From contig CBDDJJ010000001.1 of NCBI GenBank assembly GCA_965229625.1, positions 1,364,001-1,428,000 on the forward strand: 64,000 nucleotides of DNA. The letters are read 5' to 3'. Below, piece by piece: positions 33,229 through 41,243 of the stretch (positions are counted from its first letter, which is position 1; each line of letters begins with the position of its first letter). A program made the translations under genes and the position numbers. The DNA comes from JANQIO01 sp965229625 (lineage in GTDB: Bacteria; Pseudomonadota; Gammaproteobacteria; Pseudomonadales; Halieaceae). The notes below the pieces were generated by a model, which saw nothing but the letters and a program-made list of their open reading frames with translations, was not told the DNA's origin and did no database searches.

Positions 33229-33300
33229 GTAGAAAGTCCTGTGGAAAGTCTTGTGGAAAGTCCTGTAGACAGACTTGTTGTAAGTCGTGCAAACAGATTG
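33229..33300 (+). repeat. Six 12-bp tandem repeats
   Basis: Units GTAGAAAGTCCT, GTGGAAAGTCTT, GTGGAAAGTCCT, GTAGACAGACTT, GTTGTAAGTCGT and GCAAACAGATTG follow without interruption, each exactly 12 nt, with decay towards the dehalogenase side. The block lies between the DUF1330 gene and the dehalogenase stop, in the 106-nt leader between these genes. Confidence 0.8.
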
Positions 33301-33316
33301 ATCGCGTAACCCGTGA

Positions 33317-34201
33317 CTACTGGATGCCGGCCAACCATTGTGCCACGGCCTCGCCAATTTCATGCGGCGAGTCTTCCTGGATGAAGTGGTTGCCCTTGAC
33401 CGTTACTTCCTGCTGATTGGGCCAGCTACGGCAGTACTCCCGCTGTCTGCCGATGAGAATGGATCCGGGCTCGGCATTGATAAAGAGCTTGGGCAGGCTG
33501 TTGCTTGTCTCCAGCCAGCGGCCATAGCTCGCGACCAGTTCCACCATATGGGCGGGTTCGCCGCTGATGGGGATCTGCCTGGGCCAGTTCAGCGTCGGTT
33601 GGCGATCATCGGGTGTTGAGAACGCCGCGCGATAGTGCTGCATCTCTTCTTCACGGAGGTCACGGATAATGGCACTGGGAAGAACGCCTTCGATAAACAT
33701 GTTGCGATTGAGTACCAGGTCCTCCCCCTTTTCGGAGCGGAAGCCCTGGAAGATGCCACGGGCAGCCTCCGGCCAGTCCTCCCACTCCACTGGCATGGTG
33801 ATGCCTTCCATGTAAGCGATGCCACGCACTGCCTCAGGGTGGTTCTGGGCCCAGTAAAAACCCAGCGCGCTACCCCAGTCATGAATCACCAGGGTGACGT
33901 TGGCGTCGCAGCCCAGCGCTGCGAGCTGCTTCTCCAGCAGCGCGTAGACTGCGGCAAAGTTATAGCGCTCCGGGCCCTGCTCCGCCGGAAGCTTGGCCGA
34001 GTCCCCCTGGCCTACCAGGTCTGGCACGATTACTCGCCCGGACGCCACCAGGTGCGGCACCACGTTGCGCCACAGGTAGGAAGACGTGGGGTTGCCGTGC
34101 AACAACACGATGGGGTCGCCCTCGCCCTCCTCCACGTGAGCCAGTTGCAGCCCATCAATGTCAGTGAAGTGTTTCTGGTAAGGCATGTCCGCTGAAATCA
34201 T
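33317..34201 (-). CDS. Haloalkane dehalogenase, LinB/HLD-II type
   Basis: A 294-aa alpha/beta hydrolase haloalkane dehalogenase. The catalytic pentad is recognisable: Asn37 (HGNP), Asp108 and Trp109 (HDWGSALGF), Glu132 (AYMEG), and His272 (NHFIQEDSP). Compared from memory with LinB of Sphingobium, the HLD-II acid (Glu132), the Asp108, Trp109 and His272 fall at the same numbers and the Asn is one residue shifted. It hydrolyses C-halogen bonds to alcohol and halide without cofactor. ATG 34201 follows CAGGAG. A TetR gene lies 26 nt upstream in the same direction. Confidence 0.9.
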   Translation of the reverse strand: MISADMPYQKHFTDIDGLQLAHVEEGEGDPIVLLHGNPTSSYLWRNVVPHLVASGRVIVPDLVGQGDSAKLPAEQGPERYNFAAVYALLEKQLAALGCDANVTLVIHDWGSALGFYWAQNHPEAVRGIAYMEGITMPVEWEDWPEAARGIFQGFRSEKGEDLVLNRNMFIEGVLPSAIIRDLREEEMQHYRAAFSTPDDRQPTLNWPRQIPISGEPAHMVELVASYGRWLETSNSLPKLFINAEPGSILIGRQREYCRSWPNQQEVTVKGNHFIQEDSPHEIGEAVAQWLAGIQ

Positions 34202-34227
34202 GGAAATCTCCTGGAAGGGAAAGTGCG

Positions 34228-34821
34228 TCAGGCTGCGGCCGGCAGGCCCAGCAGGCGCAGTGAAGTGTTCAACATTCCGGCAAGCTCGCGCCGGCTGTGG
34301 CCCTGCCGGCTAGCCACCCGCAGGCCCTGGTTGACCAACATGAGCTGTCGCGCAGCATCGGCCGGCGACAGCAGAGACGGCATCTCGCCCGCACCCTGGG
34401 CTTCCTCCAGGTACTGTTCGAAGCGGCGCTCCACCTGCTGCAGGCTCTGGCTGGCAAACCGGCTCAGGTCGTCATCCACATCGGCCAGTTCCAGCAGTGT
34501 GTTCACCATCAGGCAACCGCGGCGCACGCGGCGGGTGGGAACCCCCAGGACGGTGTGTCGGAAAAACTCCGGTATAGCGGCGCTGGGACCCAGCTCATCA
34601 TAGGCCCGCTCGAGTATGGCGATAGTGCGATCACGAAAAACTGCAACGATCTCGATAAACAGGGCGCGCTTGTCGCCGAAAGCGGCATAGAAACTGCTGC
34701 GGCTAATGCCCATCGCATCCAGCAGGTGCTGCAGTGAGGTCGTGGTATAGCCCTGGCACCAGAACAGCCGAAGCGCTGATTCCAGCGCCGCGTCGCGGTC
34801 AAACTCCAGGGGGCGAGCCAT
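34228..34821 (-). CDS. TetR/AcrR-family regulator of the dehalogenase
   Basis: A 197-aa TetR protein with the helix-turn-helix in residues 8-60 (FDRDAALESALRLFWCQGYTTTSLQHLLDAMGISRSSFYAAFGDKRALF). I chose ATG 34821 (MARPLEF), the usual start form; the longer frame extends to 34854. A 22-bp perfect palindrome starts about 33 nt upstream, well placed for autoregulation of the TetR-dehalogenase unit. Confidence 0.85.
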   Translation of the reverse strand: MARPLEFDRDAALESALRLFWCQGYTTTSLQHLLDAMGISRSSFYAAFGDKRALFIEIVAVFRDRTIAILERAYDELGPSAAIPEFFRHTVLGVPTRRVRRGCLMVNTLLELADVDDDLSRFASQSLQQVERRFEQYLEEAQGAGEMPSLLSPADAARQLMLVNQGLRVASRQGHSRRELAGMLNTSLRLLGLPAAA

Positions 34822-34853
34822 GTGATATCCGAGCCAGTTGATGTTGCGTCGCA

Positions 34854-34875
34854 TTATGGACCATTCAGTCCATAA
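34854..34875. promoter_or_regulatory. TetR-type operator palindrome
   Basis: Perfect inverted repeat: arms TTATGGAC (34854-34861) and GTCCATAA (34868-34875) around CATTCA, directly upstream of the TetR gene. The form and position are those of TetR-family operators. Confidence 0.75.
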
Positions 34876-34987
34876 CTGGCAACAGTGATTGCTTCAAGCG
34901 ATTCAAGGGCAGCGGTCAGCGCCGTTGAAACGACAGGAAAATGTCAGGGAATCGGATGCGCCACCAGGCCGGCGGCATGATGAAGGA

Positions 34988-35011
34988 GCGGCGCCCCGGC
35001 GGGGGCGCCGC
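34988..35011. terminator. Perfect 10-bp GC hairpin after the AlgP-like gene
   Basis: GCGGCGCCCC pairs exactly with GGGGCGCCGC around a 4-nt loop, 12 nt downstream of the AlgP-like stop. The following minus-strand bases lack a T-run, so Rho-independent termination is not certain; it may protect the 3' end or act with Rho. Confidence 0.5.
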
Positions 35012-35023
35012 GATCAGGAGGGA

Positions 35024-35677
35024 TCAGGCTGCTTTCTTGGGAGCGGCCTTTGGACGTGCCTTCTTCGGCGCGGCCTTTCTTTTTGCTGCTACTTTCTTCT
35101 TTGCGGCGGCCTTCCGCTTTGCGGGCGCCTTCTTTTTGGCGGCTGCCTTTTTCCTGGCAGGCGCTTTCTTTTTAGCGGCCGCCCTTTTTTTTGCAGGCGC
35201 CTTCTTGGCAGCTGCTTTCTTAGCGGCAGGCTTCTTCTTTGCCTTCTTGGCGGCTGCCTTCGCGCGACGCTTGGCCTGCTGCTCGGCAGCTTTCTCTACC
35301 ATTGCCGCCGCACGCTCAGCCGCCTTGGCCTTGCGCTCTTCGAGAATGGCGTCTGCCTTCATGGGGACCAGGCGTTCTACCGCATCAGCTACTGCCTTGG
35401 CGATGTCCGCCGTCATTTCAGCCATTTGCCTGGCCTGCTTGACGAGTGCATCAACCTGCTTGCGGTTTTCGGTGGTCGGACGCTTCGACAGAGAAGCACG
35501 AGCACGCTTCAGGCGCGCGTTCGCCGATGCCTGTTTCTTGCGGGCAGACTGCAGCTCACGCTTGCCCTGCTTTACTGCTTTTTCTGCTTCTGCCAGCAGA
35601 CGGGTGCGCATTTTTTCCACTTCCTTGTTTGCGCGCTCCGCCATCTTGATGGCTTCAGCCAGTTCTTTTTCCAACAT
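35024..35677 (-). CDS. AlgP/histone H1-like lysine-rich protein
   Basis: A 217-aa basic protein. Residues 1-115 are a predicted long helical/coiled-coil region (EKELAEAIKMAERANKEVEKM and following), and 120-217 are a Lys/Ala/Pro-rich tail of repeated KKAPAKK-type and KAAAKKK-type units. This matches the AlgP-like histone H1 proteins of Pseudomonas, which bind DNA nonspecifically. The helical half recalls phasins, which coat polyhydroxyalkanoate granules. Transcribed alone, with a hairpin after it and a 93-nt gap to the LLM gene. Confidence 0.78.
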   Translation of the reverse strand: MLEKELAEAIKMAERANKEVEKMRTRLLAEAEKAVKQGKRELQSARKKQASANARLKRARASLSKRPTTENRKQVDALVKQARQMAEMTADIAKAVADAVERLVPMKADAILEERKAKAAERAAAMVEKAAEQQAKRRAKAAAKKAKKKPAAKKAAAKKAPAKKRAAAKKKAPARKKAAAKKKAPAKRKAAAKKKVAAKRKAAPKKARPKAAPKKAA

Positions 35678-35770
35678 GTGTTTTCACTCCGTGGTGGAAG
35701 AGGTACCGCAGGAACAGTGTAAACCTATTGGAAAAAATGCAAACCCAATAATGAGTCTATTTTTACCGGG

Positions 35771-36649
35771 TCAACGGGACTCAATAATGTCGACCAGGCG
35801 ATCAATTTCACGAAGATCTCCCGTTATTGGCGACAGCATTGCTTCTTCACAACCCGCTGCTTCCAGGTTATCCAGCGCTTCGCGCACCGCATCGGCGTCA
35901 CTGCGATGCACAGTGCTCGCCATCCAGGCGGCGACGTCTTCACCGGCAATAAGCAGGTAGTTGTAGACGTAGTCGTACAGCATCTGCTGTCCACCGTCGG
36001 CGAGACAGAACCAGAAACCACCCATTTTATAGGGTGCGCTGCGCCCGGCCTCCTGCCAGGCAGCATCGGCCATCGCAAACGTGTTGGCAATTTCTTCGCG
36101 TTCACCGTTGCCCGACCAGGCGTAAATACCGTCGGCCCACCGTGCGCTGCGCGCTATTCCTTTCGGGCCCATGGCGCCCGTGTAAATGCGTGGGCCGAGG
36201 TCCCGGGTGGGTGCTGGCCCGATTGCGCCACACCCTTCCACCTGTGGTTCCTGTGCCCACACGCTGCGCATTGTTACTACCTGCTCATCCATGCGGGCGT
36301 GACGCCCGGCATAGACGGCGCCCACTGCCTGGTAATCCTGTTCGCGACCACCATAGCCCAGGGTGACAGTAAGACGCCCACCACTCAGCACGTCGAGGCT
36401 GGCAATTTCCTTGGCAGCGCGCACGGCGTTGTGCATAGGCAGTACGTACAGCGTGGTGTTGATCTCTACGCGCTCGGTAATCGCTGCCGCACTGGCCAGC
36501 AGTATGCGCATGTCGAATGTAGGGCCGTGGATACGCTCGCCGCAGGAGAGGCTGTGAAACGGACCTGCATCAATGTGGCGAAACCAGCGATGGAAGTCTT
36601 CTCGCGTCATGCCCCGTTCCATGTAGGGCAGGCAGAGTCCGATTTTCAT
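35771..36649 (-). CDS. LLM-class flavin-dependent oxidoreductase
   Basis: A 292-aa luciferase-like TIM-barrel oxidoreductase. Conserved segments are the KIGLCLPYMERG start, the VEINTTLYVLPMHNAVRAAKEIASLDVLSGGRLTV strand-helix, and GYGGREQDYQAVG. It is the last gene of the P450-dehydrogenase operon (85 nt after the quinone-oxidoreductase-like gene), so it may act on the product of P450 and dehydrogenases, for example a Baeyer-Villiger-like or reductive step. The cofactor (F420 or FMN) is undecided. Confidence 0.82.
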   Translation of the reverse strand: MKIGLCLPYMERGMTREDFHRWFRHIDAGPFHSLSCGERIHGPTFDMRILLASAAAITERVEINTTLYVLPMHNAVRAAKEIASLDVLSGGRLTVTLGYGGREQDYQAVGAVYAGRHARMDEQVVTMRSVWAQEPQVEGCGAIGPAPTRDLGPRIYTGAMGPKGIARSARWADGIYAWSGNGEREEIANTFAMADAAWQEAGRSAPYKMGGFWFCLADGGQQMLYDYVYNYLLIAGEDVAAWMASTVHRSDADAVREALDNLEAAGCEEAMLSPITGDLREIDRLVDIIESR

Positions 36650-36734
36650 AGGGCGCTCCTCAACTCGGGAAGCGCTAGTGTAGGCCGCACCGCGAAGCCG
36701 GGTAAGCCGGCGCGGTGGGCATTAGTGCGAATAC

Positions 36735-37739
36735 TTAGAACTTCAAACAGATTTTGCCGAAGTGGCCGTGGGATTCCTGCACCCGGAAGGCGTCGGCGAT
36801 TTCTTCCAGGCCAAAGCTATGGCTGATTACCGGTTGTATATCGTTGGCCTCGATGGCCTCCACCATGTCGAGCTGCTCGCTGCGAGACCCCACGGTGATG
36901 CCATTGATCACCGCGTTCTTCGAGAACAGTTCCGCAGTCGGGACTTCGCCGCTGATGCCGGTCAGTACACCGATCATCGAGATGTGGCCACCAAACGCCG
37001 CCGCCCGCACCGACTGTGCCAGGGTACCGGCGCCGCCGACCTCCACGATAACGTCAGCGCCTTCACCGCCCGTCAGTTCCAGCACCTTGTTACCCCAGGC
37101 TTCATCAGTCTTGTAATTGATCAGCATGTCAGCGCCCAGGTTCTCCAGGCGAGCCAGCTTCTCATCGGTGGAAGACGTGGCAATCACACGACAGCCGGCA
37201 GCCTTTGCGAACTGCAGGGCAAACACCGATACACCGCCACTGCCCTGTACCAGCACCGTGTCACCGGGCTTGATCTGCGCCTCCACCATCAGTGCACGCC
37301 AGGCGGTCAACGCCGCACAGGGCAAGGTGGCCGCCTGCTCGAAGCTGTAGCCCGAGGGCATGCGGGTAAAGCAGTTTGCCGCCATGGTGACGGTCTCAGC
37401 GGCAAAGCCGTCGGCCATATCTCCCGGCACCTCGCTCATCCATTCGCGCCGGGGGTCGCCACTCTCCCAGCCCGGGAAGAACACGCTCATCACGTGGTCA
37501 CCTTCAGCAAAAGCCGTCACACCTTCACCCACCGCCTCCACTACCCCGGCACCGTCAGACATGGGAATGCGCTTGTCCTCGGTGGGAATCATGCCGATGA
37601 CCACGGCGTAGTCGTGAAAGTTGAGCGAGCTGGCATAATTGCGAACCCGGATTTCACCGGGGCCCGGGTCGCGGGCTTCGATATCGGCAACCACGAGATT
37701 ATCGAGGCCACCGGGCTGGTTGAGGTGTATGGCTTTCAC
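36735..37739 (-). CDS. Zinc-lacking medium-chain dehydrogenase, quinone oxidoreductase-like
   Basis: A 334-aa MDR-superfamily protein. The GroES-like N-terminal domain has NYASSLNFHDYAVVIG, where the zinc-site Cys and His of true alcohol dehydrogenases are absent, as in quinone or enoyl reductases. The Rossmann motif is VQGSGGVSVFALQFAK near residue 165. It probably uses NADPH to reduce a carbonyl or enone. Second in the operon after the P450, 21 nt downstream of it. Confidence 0.85.
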   Translation of the reverse strand: MKAIHLNQPGGLDNLVVADIEARDPGPGEIRVRNYASSLNFHDYAVVIGMIPTEDKRIPMSDGAGVVEAVGEGVTAFAEGDHVMSVFFPGWESGDPRREWMSEVPGDMADGFAAETVTMAANCFTRMPSGYSFEQAATLPCAALTAWRALMVEAQIKPGDTVLVQGSGGVSVFALQFAKAAGCRVIATSSTDEKLARLENLGADMLINYKTDEAWGNKVLELTGGEGADVIVEVGGAGTLAQSVRAAAFGGHISMIGVLTGISGEVPTAELFSKNAVINGITVGSRSEQLDMVEAIEANDIQPVISHSFGLEEIADAFRVQESHGHFGKICLKF

Positions 37740-37760
37740 GTGCTGGGCTCCCCGTCTGTG

Positions 37761-39026
37761 TTACTTGAACTTGTACTTCACCGGCATGGACTTCAGCCCG
37801 CCCACAAAGATCGCGTGGATCCAGGTCGGGTCGCCGTCCATCTCGATGTAGTCGAGTCGCGACAGCAACTCGCGGTAAAAGCGCGCGACTTCCAGGGTTG
37901 CCAGGTGCTGGCCCAGGCACATATGCGAGCCGTAACCGAAGGCAAGATGGAGCTTGGGATCGCGGGTGATATCCAGTTCATTGGGACGATCGAACTGAGC
38001 CGGGTCGCGATTGGCGGCCGGGAACCACAGCGCCATGTTGTCGCCGGGCTTGATGAGCTTGCCGCTCAATTCTATTTCCTCGGTGGACGTGCGCACCATG
38101 TGGCGCACCGGGGACACCCAGCGCATCAGTTCCTTGGCGGCGTTATCGTCGAGCTCCGCGTTATCGCGCCACTTTTCCATCTGGTCCGGATAATCCAGCA
38201 GGGCTTTCATGCCAGCACCCAGCACCGCAGAGGTGGTGTCGTGTCCCGCGCTGGCAGCGATGATGAAGTAGCTCATCTGGTCCAGCGGCTCCATGGGCTT
38301 GCCGTCCACCTCGGCATTGGCCAACACCGTGGCCAGGTCATCCTGGGGGTTCTGCTTGCGATCCTTGATGACCTCGTCGAAGTAGGCGCCAAATTCCAGG
38401 ATGGTCTCGGCGTTGACCTGCTCGAGATTGGGGTCCCGGGCGAGGTCAGGGTCCTGGCCGCCAAAGATCTCCTGGGTGAGCTTGAGCATGGTCGCTTCAC
38501 TCTCCCGGGGCAGGCCGAGGATCGACATGATAATACGCAGCGGGTACAGCAGCGTGATGTCCTTGACGAAATCGCACTCGCCGCCCATGGCCTCCATCTT
38601 GTCCACGTACTCGGTGCACAGGGATTTTACTTCCCCATCCAGTTTCTCGATGGAGCGCGGCAGGAACCACTCCCGGGTCACCCGGCGCAGCTTGAGGTGC
38701 TTGGGCCGGTCCATGTGAATCAGGGTCTCCAGGCCGTTGCGGGTGCCGAACTTCTCCAGCAGCATCTCCTCGAACTCGATCGGGATCAGTACCGTGCGCG
38801 GTGCGCTGAGAAAACGGTCGTTGTTGCTGCCGATGAACTTGATGTCGTCGTATTTCGTCAGCGACCAGAACGGGTTGTAGTCCGGGTGTTCCACCCAGGC
38901 CACCGGATCGTTGTCACGCATGTAATCAAAATAGCCGTGCATGGTGGTCTCGTGGCCCATCAGCTCAGCGTTCAGGACATCGGCGGGCTGGTAGCTCTCG
39001 GCTGCCGCCTGGCTTGCAGTGGTCAT
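37761..39026 (-). CDS. Cytochrome P450
   Basis: A 421-aa soluble bacterial P450. The heme-thiolate ligand is Cys370 in FGYGSHMCLGQ; the I-helix oxygen motif is AGHDTTS; the K-helix ExxR is ELMR; the meander follows with RDPAQFDRP. Length and the FGYGSHMCLG loop are those of P450s hydroxylating terpenoids, steroids or fatty acids. Redox partners are not encoded here. Operon order is Fe-ADH, P450, MDR, LLM, suggesting hydroxylation and stepwise oxidation of a hydrocarbon-like substrate. Confidence 0.93.
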   Translation of the reverse strand: MTTASQAAAESYQPADVLNAELMGHETTMHGYFDYMRDNDPVAWVEHPDYNPFWSLTKYDDIKFIGSNNDRFLSAPRTVLIPIEFEEMLLEKFGTRNGLETLIHMDRPKHLKLRRVTREWFLPRSIEKLDGEVKSLCTEYVDKMEAMGGECDFVKDITLLYPLRIIMSILGLPRESEATMLKLTQEIFGGQDPDLARDPNLEQVNAETILEFGAYFDEVIKDRKQNPQDDLATVLANAEVDGKPMEPLDQMSYFIIAASAGHDTTSAVLGAGMKALLDYPDQMEKWRDNAELDDNAAKELMRWVSPVRHMVRTSTEEIELSGKLIKPGDNMALWFPAANRDPAQFDRPNELDITRDPKLHLAFGYGSHMCLGQHLATLEVARFYRELLSRLDYIEMDGDPTWIHAIFVGGLKSMPVKYKFK

Positions 39027-39059
39027 GGTTGGTTCTCTCTGCTAACTCTAAGGTCGGTC

Positions 39060-40232
39060 TCAGATCAGTTTTTTCAGAACAGTGTGAACGTCCTCGACGC
39101 TCAACATATACGGTACCGGGTAGCCATCGGCTTCCAGCAGCGCCGCCTCGGCAATGGCATCGAAATCGGCAGCGTTCAACTTGTGCACCTGCTCGGGAAT
39201 GCCGAACTTGCGGTTCATGGCCTGGATGGAGGTGATAAAGTCCTCGGCCCCGTTGTAGCCCACCATGGCGCCCAGCTCCGCCAGGCGCCCGGCCGTGGCA
39301 GGAAGACTGAGTTTGAGCACATGGGGCATCACCATGGCATTGGCAATGCCATGGGGAACGCCGTAGCGCGCACCCAGTTGGTGGGCGATAGCATGCACGT
39401 TGCCGACGTTTACCTGGTTGATCGCCTGGCCGGCCATGTAGGCCGCCTGCGCCATGGCATCGCGGGCATTGATGTCACGGCCATCGTCAAAGGCCTGGGG
39501 CAGGTGCTGGTATATGAGCCTCGCCGCCATGGCCGCCTTCTCACGCGCGTCGCCACGAGTCCAGGCACTGATATAGGCCTCTACCGCGTGGGTCAGGGCG
39601 TCCATACCCGTCGCGGCGGTGATCGCCTTGGGCATACCGGTCATCAGGGTGGGGTCCAGGCATACCGCCAGGGGCATCAGCTTCGCACCTGAGATGATCC
39701 CCTTCTCGTGGGTGTCGTTGTCGGAAATCACTGCACCCATGGTGGCCTCGGAGCCGGTACCGGAGGTGGTGGGAATGGCAAACAGCGGCGGGATTTCCTC
39801 CTTGGCCTTGCCCAGGCCGACATACTCGACCGGGTCGTCCGGATGGGTAATGGCAACACCAATGATCTTGGCGGCGTCGATGGAGGAACCACCGCCGATG
39901 GCCAGCAGGCCGTCGCAGTTATGTTGCACGTAAGCGTCCATGCCCGCATCAACCACCGCATAGGTGGGGTCAGGGGTGACGCCGTCGAAGATGGCGTACT
40001 CAACCCCGGTGTCGGCGAGGCCGGCCAGTGCCTGCTCCACTATACCCAGCTTCACCAGCATCGCATCGGTGACTACCAATACCTTCCTGACGCCACGATG
40101 CTCAATATGACGGCACAAACTGCGGGCGCTGCCCTCGCCGGAAAAGGCCAGGTAGGAAATGCCCGGGGAGAAATTCAACATGAAGCGGACGAAATTGATA
40201 AACGCCGAGTGCTTGAGGGTACGCAGGTCCAC
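39060..40232 (-). CDS. Iron-containing alcohol dehydrogenase
   Basis: A 390-aa group III alcohol dehydrogenase. The nucleotide motif GGGSSIDAAKIIG is near residue 115, PTTSGTGSEAT near 153, and metal ligands are in DALTHAVEAY and HGIANAM (His) with preceding VGNVHAIAHQLGA. It oxidises a primary or secondary alcohol, presumably made by the P450 encoded 33 nt downstream. It leads the operon; the gap to the AP-endonuclease-like gene upstream is 104 nt. Confidence 0.92.
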   Translation of the reverse strand: MDLRTLKHSAFINFVRFMLNFSPGISYLAFSGEGSARSLCRHIEHRGVRKVLVVTDAMLVKLGIVEQALAGLADTGVEYAIFDGVTPDPTYAVVDAGMDAYVQHNCDGLLAIGGGSSIDAAKIIGVAITHPDDPVEYVGLGKAKEEIPPLFAIPTTSGTGSEATMGAVISDNDTHEKGIISGAKLMPLAVCLDPTLMTGMPKAITAATGMDALTHAVEAYISAWTRGDAREKAAMAARLIYQHLPQAFDDGRDINARDAMAQAAYMAGQAINQVNVGNVHAIAHQLGARYGVPHGIANAMVMPHVLKLSLPATAGRLAELGAMVGYNGAEDFITSIQAMNRKFGIPEQVHKLNAADFDAIAEAALLEADGYPVPYMLSVEDVHTVLKKLI

Positions 40233-40336
40233 CGGGTTATCCTTTTATCTCTAGCGGAGGCCGTATTATGTCGCCCGGAACGAGTCCCTCTCACCCCCGG
40301 AACGTGGTCAATTCAGGCCAATGAGACCGGTGTCAC

Positions 40337-41161
40337 CTATTTCGACTGCGGCTGGTGATGGGGGTCGGCCACAATGGCCTGTACGGAGTCATACAGGTAG
40401 CGGCAGGCTGCTTCCAGCGGCATGGCCTTAACAAGGTCGCTGTATTGCTCGGTGCCTATGGGACAACTGAGCTGCTTGGCTTCGAGGATGCCGATAAAAC
40501 GCGGCCAGTCCACGGCCCCCTCTCCGGGACGCAGGCGCCCACCCATGGTCTCGGCAATGGGATCGGCCCAGGGTTCGCGAGCCGCGTCGTTGAGCTGTAT
40601 GAAGTGAATCCACTCCCCCGGCACCTGCTCGAGTAGCTCATATTCGAAGCCGGCGCGGGCAAAATGCCAGCTATCGATCACCAGGCCCAGGTTGGGCTCG
40701 CCCACAGCGTCGCGCAGGGCCAGCGCCGCGGCCAGGTTGGGTACACCGGTAAACGGCAGGAACTCCAGTGCCACCTTGCGCGGCGCCAGCGCCTGGCAGT
40801 GAGACTTGAGCGCGGCCGCAGCATTGTCTTGGAGCTGCGGCATCAGCGTCGCGGCGAGCACCACCTCGGGATCAAACACGTCGGCAAAGTGCTGCACCAC
40901 CGCCAGCTCTTCCTCGATGGCGCCGGGTTCATCGACGGCCCAGGCGTGCAACAGTTCCAGCACGGCCAGCTCCAGGCCCTGATCATCCAGCACCGATTTC
41001 ACGGCGGCAAGACTGCCGAGTTCCTCACGGGCACGATCCAGTGACAGCAGCCAGGCGGCGAACTCATTGAAGCCTGCGCCAGCGGCAGCGGCTGCCACCG
41101 CCTCGAAAGGGTGGCCATCCGGCAGCGTGGCCAGGCAGGCAAGGTGGGTACGCTCGAGCAT
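40337..41161 (-). CDS. Sugar phosphate isomerase/epimerase-like TIM barrel
   Basis: A 274-aa member of the xylose isomerase-like/AP endonuclease-2 TIM-barrel family. Visible core: VALEFLPFTGVPN with a metal-binding Glu, VIDSWHFARAGF (Asp/His metal ligands), and HFIQLNDAAREPW followed by RPGEGAVDWPRFI (metal site). Start at ATG 41161, the first Met next to the conserved beginning. It is transcribed ahead of the Fe-ADH gene with a 104-nt gap. A metal-dependent isomerase of hydroxy-ketones is typical, substrate unknown. Confidence 0.8.
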   Translation of the reverse strand: MLERTHLACLATLPDGHPFEAVAAAAAGAGFNEFAAWLLSLDRAREELGSLAAVKSVLDDQGLELAVLELLHAWAVDEPGAIEEELAVVQHFADVFDPEVVLAATLMPQLQDNAAAALKSHCQALAPRKVALEFLPFTGVPNLAAALALRDAVGEPNLGLVIDSWHFARAGFEYELLEQVPGEWIHFIQLNDAAREPWADPIAETMGGRLRPGEGAVDWPRFIGILEAKQLSCPIGTEQYSDLVKAMPLEAACRYLYDSVQAIVADPHHQPQSK

Positions 41162-41243
41162 GTGGTTCTCCTCCCCCGCAGTATACCCTCGCCTCGGCCG
41201 ATCATTTGTTTTAGATTGAGCGCCATTCAACAAGGAGACACGG

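Noticed and set aside
33211..33363. N-terminal extension of the DUF1330 protein through the 12-bp repeats
   Set aside because: The conserved domain begins at ATG 33210, and the extension is repeat-derived and lacks a Shine-Dalgarno; kept as an open question only in the findings.
34941..35960. Phe/Ala-rich 339-codon frame that looks membrane-spanning
   Set aside because: It is the complement of the Lys/Ala codons of the AlgP-like gene; the apparent hydrophobicity comes from AAG/GCC read backwards.
36762..39692. 976-codon open frame on the plus strand
   Set aside because: It runs antisense to the P450 and two dehydrogenase genes. Its His/Gln/Arg/Gly-rich composition is the usual shadow of GC-rich genes, and it lacks domains.
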